Positions 34,242 through 42,832 of a stretch of 64,000 nt of DNA are shown here, one piece after another. The notes under the pieces were generated by a model. The model was not told the DNA's origin. It did not search any database and saw only the letters and a program-made list of their open reading frames with translations. Made by a program: the position numbers and the translations under genes. This DNA comes from Thermoplasmata archaeon (GTDB taxonomy: Archaea; Thermoplasmatota; Thermoplasmata; Lutacidiplasmatales; UBA184). Location: NCBI GenBank assembly GCA_035622275.1, contig DASPVQ010000020.1, positions 150,067 to 214,066 of the forward strand, written 5' to 3'. Position 1 is the first letter of the stretch. Each line of letters starts with the position of its first letter.

Positions 34242-35153
34242 ATGGCCGCGCCGCAAGAGAGCCGGCCGCTCCGCCTCCTCTTCCGCAACCTATTGCTCGT
34301 CGTCCTGCTCGCGACGGGGATCTACCTGCTCTTCAGCGTCTTCAATGCGACGCTGCTCCACCGGCTGACAGGGCTGCAGATCCTCCTGCTCGAGGCGGGA
34401 GCGATCGTCCTGCTCGCCTACGCGGTCGCGAAAGCGTTCACGGGCGCCGCGAATGCGGTCATGCGACAACAGGGCCAGCTCGCGCACGGCGCGGCGGTCC
34501 GACTCTTCTTCAACATCCTCATCGGCATCGCCGCAGTCTTCGCGCTCGCCCACCTCGCCGGGGTCTCGATCGAGTCGATCTTCCTCGGGAGCGCCTTCGC
34601 CGGGATCGTCCTCGGCCTCGCGGCCCAGACGGTCCTGTCCAACGTCTTCGCGGGCCTCCTGCTCGTCGTGGCGAGCCCGTTCCGCCCGGGCGACCGGGTC
34701 GGGATCATCTCCTCGAGCTACGGGGCGTTCGCGCCGAGCTACCCGCACGAGCTCGTCTACCCCGCCTACGCCGGGACCGTCGAGGACATCGAGCTCATCT
34801 ACACGGTCCTGCGCCTCGACACCGGCGGCGTCGCCAAGGTGCCGAACTCGGTCGTCCTGAGCGCGCTCACCGTCCTCCCCCGGCCGGATGTGCCCCGCGT
34901 GCACCGGGTCCGCATGACGTTCCCGCTCGCGGTCGACGTCCACCGCGTCGAGGCCGCGCTCGCCGACGTGCTTGCTGCTTTCCCCGACGACGCGGGGCGC
35001 CTTCCGCCCAAGCTCGAGGTGACCGACATCTCGGTGGCCAGCTGGGACGGGGTGATCCTCGTCGCCTCCCGCATCCAGGACGATGGGCTCGTGCGCGACC
35101 GCGTGATGCGTGCCGTGCTCGCCCGGCTGCCGTCGGCCGGCCCGCCGGCCTAG
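34242..35153 (+). CDS. MscS-family mechanosensitive channel
   Basis: The 303-residue membrane protein has three hydrophobic helices (about residues 15-35, 44-65 and 85-105), then the pore-lining helix and beta domain: GSAFAGIVLGLAAQTVLSNVFAGLLLVV and FRPGDRVGI are typical of MscS. It opens under membrane tension to release solutes in osmotic downshock. An insertion of about 15 residues (SYGAFAPSYPHELVYPAYAG) follows the GD motif in the beta domain and is less usual. The gene diverges from the Orc1/Cdc6-like gene. Confidence 0.9.
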   Translation: MAAPQESRPLRLLFRNLLLVVLLATGIYLLFSVFNATLLHRLTGLQILLLEAGAIVLLAYAVAKAFTGAANAVMRQQGQLAHGAAVRLFFNILIGIAAVFALAHLAGVSIESIFLGSAFAGIVLGLAAQTVLSNVFAGLLLVVASPFRPGDRVGIISSSYGAFAPSYPHELVYPAYAGTVEDIELIYTVLRLDTGGVAKVPNSVVLSALTVLPRPDVPRVHRVRMTFPLAVDVHRVEAALADVLAAFPDDAGRLPPKLEVTDISVASWDGVILVASRIQDDGLVRDRVMRAVLARLPSAGPPA

Positions 35154-35165
35154 CGGCCCGACGCG

Positions 35166-35173
35166 GCTTTAAG
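35166..35173 (+). promoter_or_regulatory. TATA box for isocitrate dehydrogenase
   Basis: GCTTTAAG lies about 34 bases before the ATG at 35203, predicting a leader of about eight bases. Confidence 0.5.
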
Positions 35174-35202
35174 TTCGTTCGCCGCTCGGGCCGCCCGAAA
35201 GC

Positions 35203-36309
35203 ATGCCCTACCGGGTCACGCTCATCCCGGGCGACGGGATCGGTCCCGAGGTCACGGCGGCCGCCCTGAAGGTCGCGGAGTCGACCGGGGTCGGCTTCGA
35301 CTGGGAGGTCGTCGAGGCGGGCGAGAAGGCGATCAAGCGGACGGGCAACCCGTTGCCCGACGCGGTCCTCGACTCGATCCGCAAGAACCGCCTCGCGCTC
35401 AAGGGGCCGATCACGACACCGATCGGCAGCGGGTTCCGCTCGGTGAACGTCGCGCTGCGCCAGCAGCTCGACCTGTTCGCGTCGGTCCGACCCGCGCGCG
35501 CCATCGCGGGTGAGGGCACCCGCTTTCCCGAGACCGATCTCATCGTCGTGCGCGAGGCGACGGAGGGACTGTACTCCGGCGTCGAGCACTGGGTCGACCG
35601 CGACCACAACGCGGCCGAGACGGTCAACATCATCACGCGCAAGGCGTCCGACCGGATCATCAAGTTCGCGTTCGAGCTCGCGCGTCGCCAACGGCGCAAG
35701 CGCGTGACCGCGGTCCACAAGGCGAACATCATGAAGACGACCGGGGCGCTCTTCCAGACCGCGTTCCGCGAGCTGGCGGTGAAGTACCCGGACATCCAGT
35801 CCGACGAGCGCCTGATCGACAACATGTGCATGCAGCTCGCCAAGAAGCCCGAGGACTACGACGTGCTGGTCACGACGAACCTCTTCGGCGACATCCTCAG
35901 CGACCTGACCGCCGGCCTCGCCGGCGGGCTCGGCGTGGCGCCGGGCGCCCTCTACGGCGACGAGCTCGCGGTCTTCGAGCCGGTCCACGGCTCGGCACCG
36001 AAGTACGCGGGCCTCGACAAGGCCGACCCGGTCGCGGAGATCCTGTGCGTCGAGCTGCTGCTGCGGCATGTGGGCGAGAGCGAGGCCGCCGACCGGGTCT
36101 TCCGCGCGGTCTGGGAGACGATCGCCGAGAAGAAGGTCGTCACCTACGACCTCGCGCTTCCCGGCTACACGCTACGACCGGTCCCGCCGTCGTCGTGCTC
36201 GGCGATGGCCGCCGAGATCGCCCGCAAGGTCCCCGAGGTCGACCTCGACGCGCCGCTCCCGCGCCCGGCGGCGGTCGCGGCGGGCGCGGACGGCCAGCTC
36301 GACTCCTGA
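35203..36309 (+). CDS. NAD-dependent isocitrate dehydrogenase (beta-decarboxylating dehydrogenase family)
   Basis: The 368-residue enzyme has LIPGDGIGPEV at the N-terminus, TPIGSGFRSVNVALRQQLDLFASVRP (substrate site), the catalytic lysine/tyrosine regions REATEGLYSG and HKANIMKTT, and the magnesium motif NLFGDILSDLTAGLAGGLG. The serine-asparagine substrate loop resembles isocitrate dehydrogenases more than isopropylmalate dehydrogenases, though homoisocitrate dehydrogenase is possible. It would oxidise isocitrate to 2-oxoglutarate, next to aconitase at 54.8 kb in the same pathway. A short Ala/Pro tail follows residue 350. It converges on the YjbQ gene with four bases between stops. Confidence 0.85.
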   Translation: MPYRVTLIPGDGIGPEVTAAALKVAESTGVGFDWEVVEAGEKAIKRTGNPLPDAVLDSIRKNRLALKGPITTPIGSGFRSVNVALRQQLDLFASVRPARAIAGEGTRFPETDLIVVREATEGLYSGVEHWVDRDHNAAETVNIITRKASDRIIKFAFELARRQRRKRVTAVHKANIMKTTGALFQTAFRELAVKYPDIQSDERLIDNMCMQLAKKPEDYDVLVTTNLFGDILSDLTAGLAGGLGVAPGALYGDELAVFEPVHGSAPKYAGLDKADPVAEILCVELLLRHVGESEAADRVFRAVWETIAEKKVVTYDLALPGYTLRPVPPSSCSAMAAEIARKVPEVDLDAPLPRPAAVAAGADGQLDS

Positions 36310-36313
36310 GGCC

Positions 36314-36724
36314 CTAGTCGCCGACGACCTTCACGATCACGCGCTTGGGGCGCTCGCCGTCGAACTCGGCGTAGTAGACCTGCTCCCACGGCCCGAGATC
36401 GAGATCGCCACGGGTCACCGGCAGAACGACCTGGTGGCCGAGCAGTAGGTTCTCCAAGTGCGCGTTGCCGTTCGACTCGCCCGTCCGGTGGTGCTCGTAG
36501 TCGCCGGGGGGCGCGAGCCGGTCCGCCCAGGCTGCGATGTCCTTCAGCAGGCCGGACTCGGCGTCGTTCACGTACACGGCGGCGGTGATGTGCATCGACG
36601 AAACGAGCACGAGGCCGTCGTCGATGCCGCTCGAGCGCACGATCGCGCGAACGCGTTCGGTGATGTTGACGAACTCGCGGGGCGCCCGCGTATGCAGGAC
36701 CAGGTACTCGGTCCGGCTCGGCAC
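36314..36724 (-). CDS. YjbQ/UPF0047 family protein
   Basis: The 136-residue protein matches YjbQ (secondary thiamine-phosphate synthase family): [46 protein letters not shown] and [11 protein letters not shown]. Some members have weak thiamine-phosphate synthase activity; the physiological role is unsettled. The GTG start is 26 bases from the TTTAAG box at 36747-36754. It is far from the thiamine transport operon at 58.6-62.5 kb. Confidence 0.9.
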   Translation of the reverse strand: MPSRTEYLVLHTRAPREFVNITERVRAIVRSSGIDDGLVLVSSMHITAAVYVNDAESGLLKDIAAWADRLAPPGDYEHHRTGESNGNAHLENLLLGHQVVLPVTRGDLDLGPWEQVYYAEFDGERPKRVIVKVVGD

Positions 36725-36746
36725 GCGCCGAAGACTCCGAGGACAG

Positions 36747-36754
36747 GTTTAAGG
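36747..36754. promoter_or_regulatory. TATA box shared by yjbQ and the 36787 gene
   Basis: GTTTAAGG (minus strand CCTTAAAC) lies 26 bases before the minus-strand GTG at 36724 and 36 bases before the plus-strand GTG at 36787, so it may drive both genes. Confidence 0.45.
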
Positions 36755-36786
36755 TCGCAGGACGACCCTCGACGGCCGAGGCGATC

Positions 36787-37332
36787 GTGGCGAGCCCCCG
36801 CGCCGTCCGCATCCCCCGCAGCCGCGGTGTCGCCGAGGCAGCGGGCGCGCCCGGTCCCGGGGTCGTGGCCTCCGAGGCCACCGTGCCGGCACCGGGCGCG
36901 GAGATTCGGCGGAACCGGGCGGGTCGACAGCGGGCGATCCGGATCGCGACGATCTACCTGCTCGCGCTCGTCGCGCTGTACCTGTTCTTCGTGGGCCTCG
37001 ACCGGATCGCGCCGGGCGGCTCCAGCGCGACCGCGGCGACCGGGCTGCTCTACTTCAGCGCGATCGCCGCGGGCCTCGCGCTCGCGGGCCTGTACGTGAC
37101 GCTGTCGCCGGCGCCGCGGACGATCGAGGTTTCGGCGTCCGCCGTGACCGTCGTCGAGTGGACCGGGCGGCGCCGGGAGTTCCCGCCGCTGGAGAACCTG
37201 CGCGTCGCCGTGCGGCGACGATTCCCGCCGAGCTTCCTCGCCTCCGAACCGGTCGAGGCGGTCGAGCTCACGGTGGGCCGGCGCCAATTCACCTACCAGG
37301 TCGCTGAGGGGCTCCTGTCGACCGGCCGCTAG
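36787..37332 (+). CDS. Two-helix membrane protein with a PH-like C-terminal domain, hypothetical
   Basis: This 181-residue protein has a basic, Ala/Pro-rich N-terminus (1-45), two transmembrane helices (about 53-72 and 82-104) and a C-terminal beta-rich part (APRTIEVSASAVTVVEW... and VELTVGRRQFTYQV) that resembles small bacterial PH domains seen after two membrane helices. The start is GTG. No named family is recognised; the membrane topology is clear, the function is not. Confidence 0.6.
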   Translation: MASPRAVRIPRSRGVAEAAGAPGPGVVASEATVPAPGAEIRRNRAGRQRAIRIATIYLLALVALYLFFVGLDRIAPGGSSATAATGLLYFSAIAAGLALAGLYVTLSPAPRTIEVSASAVTVVEWTGRRREFPPLENLRVAVRRRFPPSFLASEPVEAVELTVGRRQFTYQVAEGLLSTGR

Positions 37333-37351
37333 GCCGCGCCGACCACGCGAT

Positions 37352-37693
37352 TCACTCGAGCAGGTCTTCGAGCTCGCTCGCGACCAGCGTCAGCAGCTGG
37401 TCCAGCGATCGGTTCTTGAGCTCGGTGATCTGGCCGCCGTCGGTCTCGAGCCGGGCCATGAACTCGTCGCCATCGCGGACGAACGACAGGGACAGGACGT
37501 GCACGCGGCCGAGCGGGCGCGCGGGCGTCGGGGTCTCCGCGGTCGCCTTGGGCGCGCTCGGGGCCTTCGGGGCCGGGCGGGGCCTCACCGGGGCGCGCGC
37601 CGGGGCGGGCCGATGGGCCGGTCGCTTCGCCGCCGGCTGGGGCCGGGCGGGCCGGGCCTTCGCCTTCGTCTTCTGACGGCGGGACGACGGCAT
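37352..37693 (-). CDS. Basic Lys/Arg/Pro/Ala-rich protein, possibly DNA-associated
   Basis: The first 60 of 113 residues are almost only Lys, Arg, Pro and Ala, with repeats such as ARPARPQPAAKRPAHRPAP, like histone H1 tails or bacterial histone-like proteins. The last 50 form a small folded-looking domain (VHVLSLSFVRDGDEFMARLE then a C-terminal helix SLDQLLTLVASELEDLLE). A good TATA box (TCATAAATAG) precedes it by about 41 bases. Nucleic-acid binding is an inference from composition only. It converges on the 36787 gene. Confidence 0.6.
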   Translation of the reverse strand: MPSSRRQKTKAKARPARPQPAAKRPAHRPAPARAPVRPRPAPKAPSAPKATAETPTPARPLGRVHVLSLSFVRDGDEFMARLETDGGQITELKNRSLDQLLTLVASELEDLLE

Positions 37694-37729
37694 CGCTCGG
37701 CGCCTCGAAGCGGGCGCACCAAGCCCCCC

Positions 37730-37738
37730 TATTTATGA
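37730..37738 (-). promoter_or_regulatory. TATA box for the basic protein gene
   Basis: The minus strand reads TCATAAATAG, among the best TATA boxes in the window, about 41 bases before the ATG at 37693 and predicting a leader of some 15 bases. Confidence 0.5.
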
Positions 37739-37790
37739 GTATGGTCGCCGAGAGCGGTCGCCGGTCGCCGCCGGCGACGCTGGAGCGACA

Positions 37791-37798
37791 GGTATAGG
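37791..37798 (+). promoter_or_regulatory. TATA-like box for the GT-C-like gene
   Basis: AGGTATAGG is centred 29 bases before the ATG at 37824, fitting leaderless transcription. Confidence 0.45.
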
Positions 37799-37823
37799 TC
37801 GGACCGCCGCTCCGGACGGGCCG

Positions 37824-39650
37824 ATGAACGGCGCCGGCCGGGGCGCGGAGGCGACGGGCGAGGGCCCGCGCGCCGAACCCGCGCTGCGCCCCGAGACCGC
37901 TCTGCTGCTCGCCGGACTCGCGCTGATCCTCGTCTTTCTCGCGCTGGAGCCGTTCCTGTCCTATGCCCTGTTCGGCTCCGACACCGGCGAGTACTACGGG
38001 CTCACCGCGGCGCTCGTCGCGAGCGGTCACGTGCCGACCGGGGCCGCCTACGGGGGCTGGGGGACCGCCTACCCCGACTTCCCCGGCATCTTCGTGCTCA
38101 GCGGCGCGGGGTCCGGCGCCCTCGGCCTGAGCCCGTTCACGGCGCTGACCACGATCGTGCCGGTGGTCGCGGTGCTGTCGGTACTCCCGCTCTTCCTGCT
38201 GTTCCGCCGGCTCTACCCGCACGACGGGGTCGCGCTGCTGGCGGCGGCGGTCGCTTCCCTCGCGATGCCGCGCCTGTTCTCGATCGCGCACCCGGCCCCG
38301 CTCGCGCTCGGCGACTTCCTCGCCGTCGCGGCGATGTGGATCTTCCTCGAGACGCGTCGGGATGTCCGCTGGTACCTGCCGCTCGCCCTGGTCTCGGGCG
38401 CTCTCATCGTCACCCACCACCTGTCGACGTATTTCTTCGCGGTCGGGGCGCTCGGCGGTCTCGTCCTCCTGGAACTGTGGCGACCGGCCCTGTGGAGCCG
38501 CCGGTTCCCAACGCGCGAGTTCGTCTACCTCGGCGCGCTCGCGACCGCCACGTTCGCGTTCTGGTGCTTCGGCACCGTCGAGTTCGTCGCGAAGGTGATC
38601 GATCCGATCTTTCCGCATCCGCCCGCGGTCGCCGTCGTGTTCGCGCTCCTCGAAGCGGGCGCGCTGAGCGCGCTCGTCCTCCTCGGGCTGCTCCTGCGAT
38701 GGCGCCGCGCGCGCTTCCGCCCGACGCGGGCCTGGGTCCGCCGGCCCAGCGACCCTAGCGTCCTGCGCGACGCCCTGCTGATCGCGGTCGGCGTCTTCGG
38801 CGGGATCGCGGCCCTGCTCGTGGTCCCGATCCCGGGCACCACCCAGACGACGAGCGCCGCGGCGATCCTGTGGTTCTCCCCGCTCCTCGCGCTCGTCGTG
38901 TTCACGACCGGGACCCGGCGCGCGACGCGGACCGCCCGCCTGGGGCCCCTCGGCCTGACCTGGCTCGGCACGATCGCGCTCAGCGCGATCGCGACGCTGG
39001 GCGCGGGCGTGGTCTTCGGGACCGCGGGCAGCAGCCTGGCGGCCGCGATCCCTCCGTCGCGCCATGCGGAGTACCTCTTCCTGCCCCTCGGGCTCCTCAT
39101 CGCCGTCGGGGCGGCCCGATTGCTCGCCCGGCTCGGCGACCGCGCCGGCCGCCGGGCGTTCGTCGCCGGGGCGATCGGGCTGGTCGCGATCCTGGGCGCC
39201 AACGCCGCGATCGTGTACCCACCGCAGTCCGACCTCGGCGGGTTCGAGGAGGGATTGACCCACGCGGACGCCGGCATCTGGTCCTGGATCGGGATCGCGG
39301 AGCCGCCGACCTCCGTCGTCGCGAGCGACCACCGGCTCAGCTCGATGATCTTCGGCTTCGACGGGAACCCCGCCACGTGGGACTCGACGCCCGCGCTCTT
39401 CACGGGATCGAACTGGTCGAACGCGCGGGCCGAGCTGCTGTCGTCGGGGGCCCCCTACGTCCACCACCCGATCGACCTGGTCGCCGTCGATTCGGTCATG
39501 TACGGCGGCGTCGCCCTCGATCCGAGCTCCGCGGCGCTTCCGCTGAGCGCCGCGGCGATCGCCTGGCTGGGCGGGATGCCGTTCGTCCCGCTCTACGAGA
39601 GCGGAGCAAACGACGTCTATCTCGTCGACGCGAGCGCGCTGTCGGCGTAG
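37824..39650 (+). CDS. Polytopic membrane protein, GT-C glycosyltransferase-like
   Basis: The 608-residue protein has about 11-13 transmembrane helices and a C-terminal soluble part of about 120 residues (from about 480). The first external loop contains FGSDTGEYYGLT, an acidic motif in the place of the catalytic DxD/ED of GT-C enzymes, and the second half holds further loops with AHPAPLALGD and THHLSTYF. This suggests a lipid-linked-sugar transferase at the outer membrane face, as in protein O-mannosyltransferases or oligosaccharyltransferase-like families. No oligosaccharyltransferase WWDxG motif is seen. The end overlaps mptE by 34 bases on the other strand. Confidence 0.65.
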   Translation: MNGAGRGAEATGEGPRAEPALRPETALLLAGLALILVFLALEPFLSYALFGSDTGEYYGLTAALVASGHVPTGAAYGGWGTAYPDFPGIFVLSGAGSGALGLSPFTALTTIVPVVAVLSVLPLFLLFRRLYPHDGVALLAAAVASLAMPRLFSIAHPAPLALGDFLAVAAMWIFLETRRDVRWYLPLALVSGALIVTHHLSTYFFAVGALGGLVLLELWRPALWSRRFPTREFVYLGALATATFAFWCFGTVEFVAKVIDPIFPHPPAVAVVFALLEAGALSALVLLGLLLRWRRARFRPTRAWVRRPSDPSVLRDALLIAVGVFGGIAALLVVPIPGTTQTTSAAAILWFSPLLALVVFTTGTRRATRTARLGPLGLTWLGTIALSAIATLGAGVVFGTAGSSLAAAIPPSRHAEYLFLPLGLLIAVGAARLLARLGDRAGRRAFVAGAIGLVAILGANAAIVYPPQSDLGGFEEGLTHADAGIWSWIGIAEPPTSVVASDHRLSSMIFGFDGNPATWDSTPALFTGSNWSNARAELLSSGAPYVHHPIDLVAVDSVMYGGVALDPSSAALPLSAAAIAWLGGMPFVPLYESGANDVYLVDASALSA

Positions 39651-40357
39651 CGCGCGATCGAGCCGTCCCGGGCCCAGGCGTCGATCGGGACGGGGCTCTC
39701 GGCCGCGAGGTCCGCGAGGATCCGACGGGCCCAATCGAGCTTCGCGAGCTTGCGCCGGCGCGCAGCCGGATCCGGCTCCTCGACGGAGCCGAAGTCGAAG
39801 CCCCAGAGCAGGACTCGCCGGGCCCCCACGTGCTCGGCGAGGTAGGCGGCCCGGTCCCCGTCCGTGAATCCGCCGACGTCGAACAGACCGGCGCGCGGCG
39901 GCCCCGACCAGCTGCCGGCGAGCTCGCCGGGGAACTGGGGGACCCACTGCTCCAGGGCGGGCCGGTTGTCGCCGTGCGCGTGCACGACCACGAGGCTGCC
40001 CCGCCGGTTGGCCGCCACCTCGGCGGCGACCGGCCCGTCCAGGTCGGACGCGATCACGGACGGCACGAGCCCGGCATCGAGGCAGGTCGCCGCGGCGCCG
40101 TCGGCGGCCACCACCACCGGCCCCGCCGCGTCCGCGGGCAGCCGCCACAGCGGCGGCGGCCCCGCACCCGGGGCGAGGCCGACGACGACGACCTCCCGCC
40201 CGCGCAGGCGCCGGGCGACGCGCTCGAGCGGCTCGGCGCGGGCCGCGGCCGGCAACAGGTCGACGAGGCGCTCGGCCGCCCGCTCCTCGGCATCCAGCGG
40301 GAAGCCGAACGCCTGCCGGAGGCGCTCGTACTGCGGCGCCCAGCGCGCGTACTCCAC
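39617..40357 (-). CDS. mptE: 6-hydroxymethyl-7,8-dihydropterin pyrophosphokinase, MptE type (DUF115)
   Basis: The 246-residue protein matches the archaeal DUF115/MptE family: VVVGLAPGAGPPP, AADGAAATCLDAGLVPSVIASDLDG, VVHAHGDN and GGFTDGDRAAYLAE. MptE transfers pyrophosphate from ATP to 6-hydroxymethyl-7,8-dihydropterin in making pterin cofactors. I chose GTG 40357 because it lies 29 bases from the strong ATTATAAA box at 40383-40390, which would itself be translated from the ATG at 40405; the shorter protein also starts like the family. It diverges from ftsZ and shares that box. Confidence 0.88.
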   Translation of the reverse strand: MEYARWAPQYERLRQAFGFPLDAEERAAERLVDLLPAAARAEPLERVARRLRGREVVVVGLAPGAGPPPLWRLPADAAGPVVVAADGAAATCLDAGLVPSVIASDLDGPVAAEVAANRRGSLVVVHAHGDNRPALEQWVPQFPGELAGSWSGPPRAGLFDVGGFTDGDRAAYLAEHVGARRVLLWGFDFGSVEEPDPAARRRKLAKLDWARRILADLAAESPVPIDAWARDGSIARYADSALASTR

Positions 40358-40382
40358 TTTGCGCCGAAAGTCCGGCGGACGC

Positions 40383-40390
40383 TTTATAAT
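40383..40390. promoter_or_regulatory. TATA box between mptE and ftsZ
   Basis: TTTATAAT (minus ATTATAAA) reads well in both directions. It is 29 bases from the mptE GTG at 40357 and about 40 bases from the ftsZ GTG at 40426, so it could start both transcripts. Confidence 0.55.
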
Positions 40391-40425
40391 GGAGCCCCTG
40401 CTCATCGGCCGATAGGGTTACCGCC

Positions 40426-41553
40426 GTGATGCGACCGCTCGCTCAGGAGATCCTGTCCCACCTGCCCGGAGACTCGAGGCGCGCCTCCGAGGCCCCTCCG
40501 CCCCCGTCGAGCGACGACGCCGAGCTCGAGGCGGTGCTGGCGTCGCTGAAGACGAACATCAAGGTCGTCGGGTGCGGCGGTGGCGGCTGCAACACGATCA
40601 ACCGGCTCGCCGAGGAGGGCCTCGCGGGCGCGGACATGGTCGCCTGCAACACCGACGCCCAGCACCTGCTCACGATCCACGCGCCGAAGAAGATCCTGCT
40701 CGGCCGGCGCCTCACGCGCGGCCTCGGCGCCGGGGCGCTGCCGCAGGTCGGCGAGCAGGCGGCGCGGGAGGCGGAGGAGGAGATCAAGAAGGCGCTGCAG
40801 AACTCCGACATGGTGTTCATCACCCTCGGGCTCGGCGGCGGTACGGGGACCGGCTCGGCCCCGGTCGTCGCGCAGGCCGCCAAGGACGCGAACGGCGGCA
40901 ACCCGCTGACGATCGCGGTCTGCACGCTCCCGTTCGCCTCGGAGGGCCTCGTGCGCGCCGAGAACGCGATGTGGGGGCTCGAGCGCCTGCGCTCGACGAT
41001 CGACACCGTGATCACGATCCCGAACGACCGGCTCCTGGAGCTCGTGCCGCGCCTCCCGATCCAGACGGCGTTCAAGGTCGCCGACTCCGTCCTCGCGCGC
41101 GCGATCCGGGGGATCACCGAGATCATCACGCGGCCGGGGCTCGTCAACCTCGACTTCAACGACCTGCGCACGATCATGAAGGGCGGCGGGGTCGCCCTGA
41201 TCGGCATCGGCGAGTCCGAGAGCGACAACCGCGCCGAGGACGCGGTGCTCGAGGCGATCAACTCCCCGCTCCTCCACGTCGACATCGCCGGCGCGACCGG
41301 CGCGCTGATCAACGTCACCGGCGGGCCCGACATGACCGTGAGCGAGGCGCAGAAGGCCGCGGAGGTCGTCCAGAAGGCGATCAGCCCCACCGCACGGATT
41401 ATCTGGGGTGCGGCCGTCGATCCCACGATGCAGAGCACGATCCGGGTGATGCTGGTGGTGACCGGTGTTAAATCCCCCCAGATTTTCGGCACGACCTCGT
41501 CGGGGAAGGGACCGGTGAGGCCCTCCGGGCCGGACCTCGACGTCGTGCGGTAG
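40426..41553 (+). CDS. ftsZ: Cell division protein FtsZ
   Basis: The 375-residue tubulin homologue has [15 protein letters not shown] at residues 47-61, the GTP-binding tubulin signature [13 protein letters not shown] near 142, [10 protein letters not shown], and the T7 loop [11 protein letters not shown] near 243 whose aspartate activates GTP hydrolysis in the next subunit. FtsZ polymerises at mid-cell to organise division. The start is GTG, directly followed by ATG. It leads an operon with secE, spt5 and rpl11. The N-terminal 40 residues are Pro/Ser-rich and probably flexible. No SepF gene is nearby. Confidence 0.96.
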   Translation: MMRPLAQEILSHLPGDSRRASEAPPPPSSDDAELEAVLASLKTNIKVVGCGGGGCNTINRLAEEGLAGADMVACNTDAQHLLTIHAPKKILLGRRLTRGLGAGALPQVGEQAAREAEEEIKKALQNSDMVFITLGLGGGTGTGSAPVVAQAAKDANGGNPLTIAVCTLPFASEGLVRAENAMWGLERLRSTIDTVITIPNDRLLELVPRLPIQTAFKVADSVLARAIRGITEIITRPGLVNLDFNDLRTIMKGGGVALIGIGESESDNRAEDAVLEAINSPLLHVDIAGATGALINVTGGPDMTVSEAQKAAEVVQKAISPTARIIWGAAVDPTMQSTIRVMLVVTGVKSPQIFGTTSSGKGPVRPSGPDLDVVR

Positions 41554-41562
41554 GGAACCCCC

Positions 41563-41808
41563 ATGGCCTTCCTCGATCGGGCGCGGCGCGCGCAGGAGTC
41601 GTTCGACGGGCGACTGCGCACCTTCGGGCACGGCCGCTACGGGCGGATCCTGCGCATGGCCCGCCGGCCGACCTCCGAGGAGTACGTCAAGGTCCTGGAG
41701 GTGACCTGGCTCGGCGCGGTGCTGATCGGCCTCACGGGCTTCGCGCTCTACATCTTCTTCTCCCAGGTCGGCCCCTGGCTGTGGGTAAACGTATTCTCGG
41801 GGCTCTAG
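41563..41808 (+). CDS. secE: Preprotein translocase subunit SecE/Sss1
   Basis: The 81-residue protein has a conserved amphipathic segment RMARRPTSEEYVKVLEVTWLG followed by a single transmembrane helix (about residues 52-72), the Sec61-gamma pattern. It clamps the SecY channel in the membrane. It begins nine bases after ftsZ and is followed by spt5, the common archaeal secE-spt5 pairing. Confidence 0.93.
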   Translation: MAFLDRARRAQESFDGRLRTFGHGRYGRILRMARRPTSEEYVKVLEVTWLGAVLIGLTGFALYIFFSQVGPWLWVNVFSGL

Positions 41809-41833
41809 GTTCGCCGCCGGCCCCACGGACCCC

Positions 41834-42832
41834 ATGACCGACCCTTCGGACGACGACGACGGCATCGGCCTACTCTCCGGTGGGCCGACGGACGCGCCGC
41901 CCAAGCCGGTCCCCGCGGTGAGCGCGCCCGCACCGGCACCGCCCGCGGCGAGCGTCCCAACCCCTCCGAAACCCGAGGTGACGAGCTTCCTTTCCCTCAA
42001 GGCGGCGGACGACACGGCGCGGGAGGTCACGGCCGGCACCGTGACGACGCTCTCGGCCGTGCTCTCCAGCCGTGCCGGCGAGTCCCTCACCGTCCCGCTC
42101 GGGATCGAGGTCGCGTACACCTCCACCTACCCCGGCGAGGGCGCGGAGTGGCCCGTGCGCTGGACGCCGCCCGGCAAGAAGACGAGCGTGGAGCTGTTCG
42201 CCCGCAAGGTGACGTCGCCCGTCGCGATCGCGGCCGGCACCGGCGTCCCCCTCTCGTTCGAGATCACCGCGCCGGTCGGCGTGCGTTACGGGGACCGGGT
42301 CGAGGTCCGCCTTTCCGTCGCCGACCCGGACGGCGGCACGCCCGTCCGCCTCACGCTCGCGTCGGTGGCCCGCCAGGCGGTGCTCGCGATCAAGACCTCC
42401 CGCGGGTACGAGCGCGAGGTCGCCGACACGCTCTTCGCGCGGAACGACGACAAGCCGGACGTCGTCTTCGCGCTGCTCGTGCCGAGCGCCCTGCGCGGCT
42501 ACGTCTTCGCCGAGGGGATGAGCTTCGAGGGCGTCCGGGAGATGCTCAAGGGGATCCGCAAGGCGCGCGGCCTCGTCGAGGGCGAGACGACCCTGAAGGA
42601 GGTCGAGCCGCTCCTCGTGCCCAAGATCACGGTCGAAGGGTTCGTCGAGGGGGCCATCGTCGAGCTCATTAGCGGGCCGTTCAAGGGCGAGAAGGCCCGC
42701 GTCAAGAAGATCGACCAGACCAAGGAGGAGATCACGGTGGAGCTGATCGAGGCCGTCGTGCCGATCCCCGTCACGGTCCGCGGCGACCACGTCCGGATGC
42801 TCGAAAAGGGAGGCGGCAAGAGTGGCGGTTGA
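41834..42832 (+). CDS. spt5: Transcription elongation factor Spt5 with extra N-terminal domain
   Basis: Residues 180-332 form archaeal Spt5: an NGN domain (VLAIKTSRGYEREVADTL... GYVFAEGMS) that binds RNA polymerase with Spt4, and a KOW domain (VEGAIVELISGPFKGEKARV). Before it come an acidic and Pro/Ala-rich tail (1-48) and a beta-sandwich-like region (about 50-175; SLTVPLGIEVAY, VPLSFEITAPVGV, DRVEVRLSVADPDG). Typical archaeal Spt5 is about 150 residues, so more than half of this protein is additional. The gene lies between secE and rpl11 and overlaps rpl11 by 11 bases. Confidence 0.9.
   Translation: MTDPSDDDDGIGLLSGGPTDAPPKPVPAVSAPAPAPPAASVPTPPKPEVTSFLSLKAADDTAREVTAGTVTTLSAVLSSRAGESLTVPLGIEVAYTSTYPGEGAEWPVRWTPPGKKTSVELFARKVTSPVAIAAGTGVPLSFEITAPVGVRYGDRVEVRLSVADPDGGTPVRLTLASVARQAVLAIKTSRGYEREVADTLFARNDDKPDVVFALLVPSALRGYVFAEGMSFEGVREMLKGIRKARGLVEGETTLKEVEPLLVPKITVEGFVEGAIVELISGPFKGEKARVKKIDQTKEEITVELIEAVVPIPVTVRGDHVRMLEKGGGKSGG

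Noticed and set aside
37329-40148. A 939-codon open frame on the minus strand
   Set aside because: It is antisense to the GT-C-like gene and others, made of Arg/Gly/Asp-rich low-complexity sequence without motifs. Long shadow frames are expected at this GC content.
41463-41472. GTTAAATCC as a promoter for secE
   Set aside because: It lies inside ftsZ coding sequence about 94 bases before secE, and secE follows ftsZ by nine bases in an operon.
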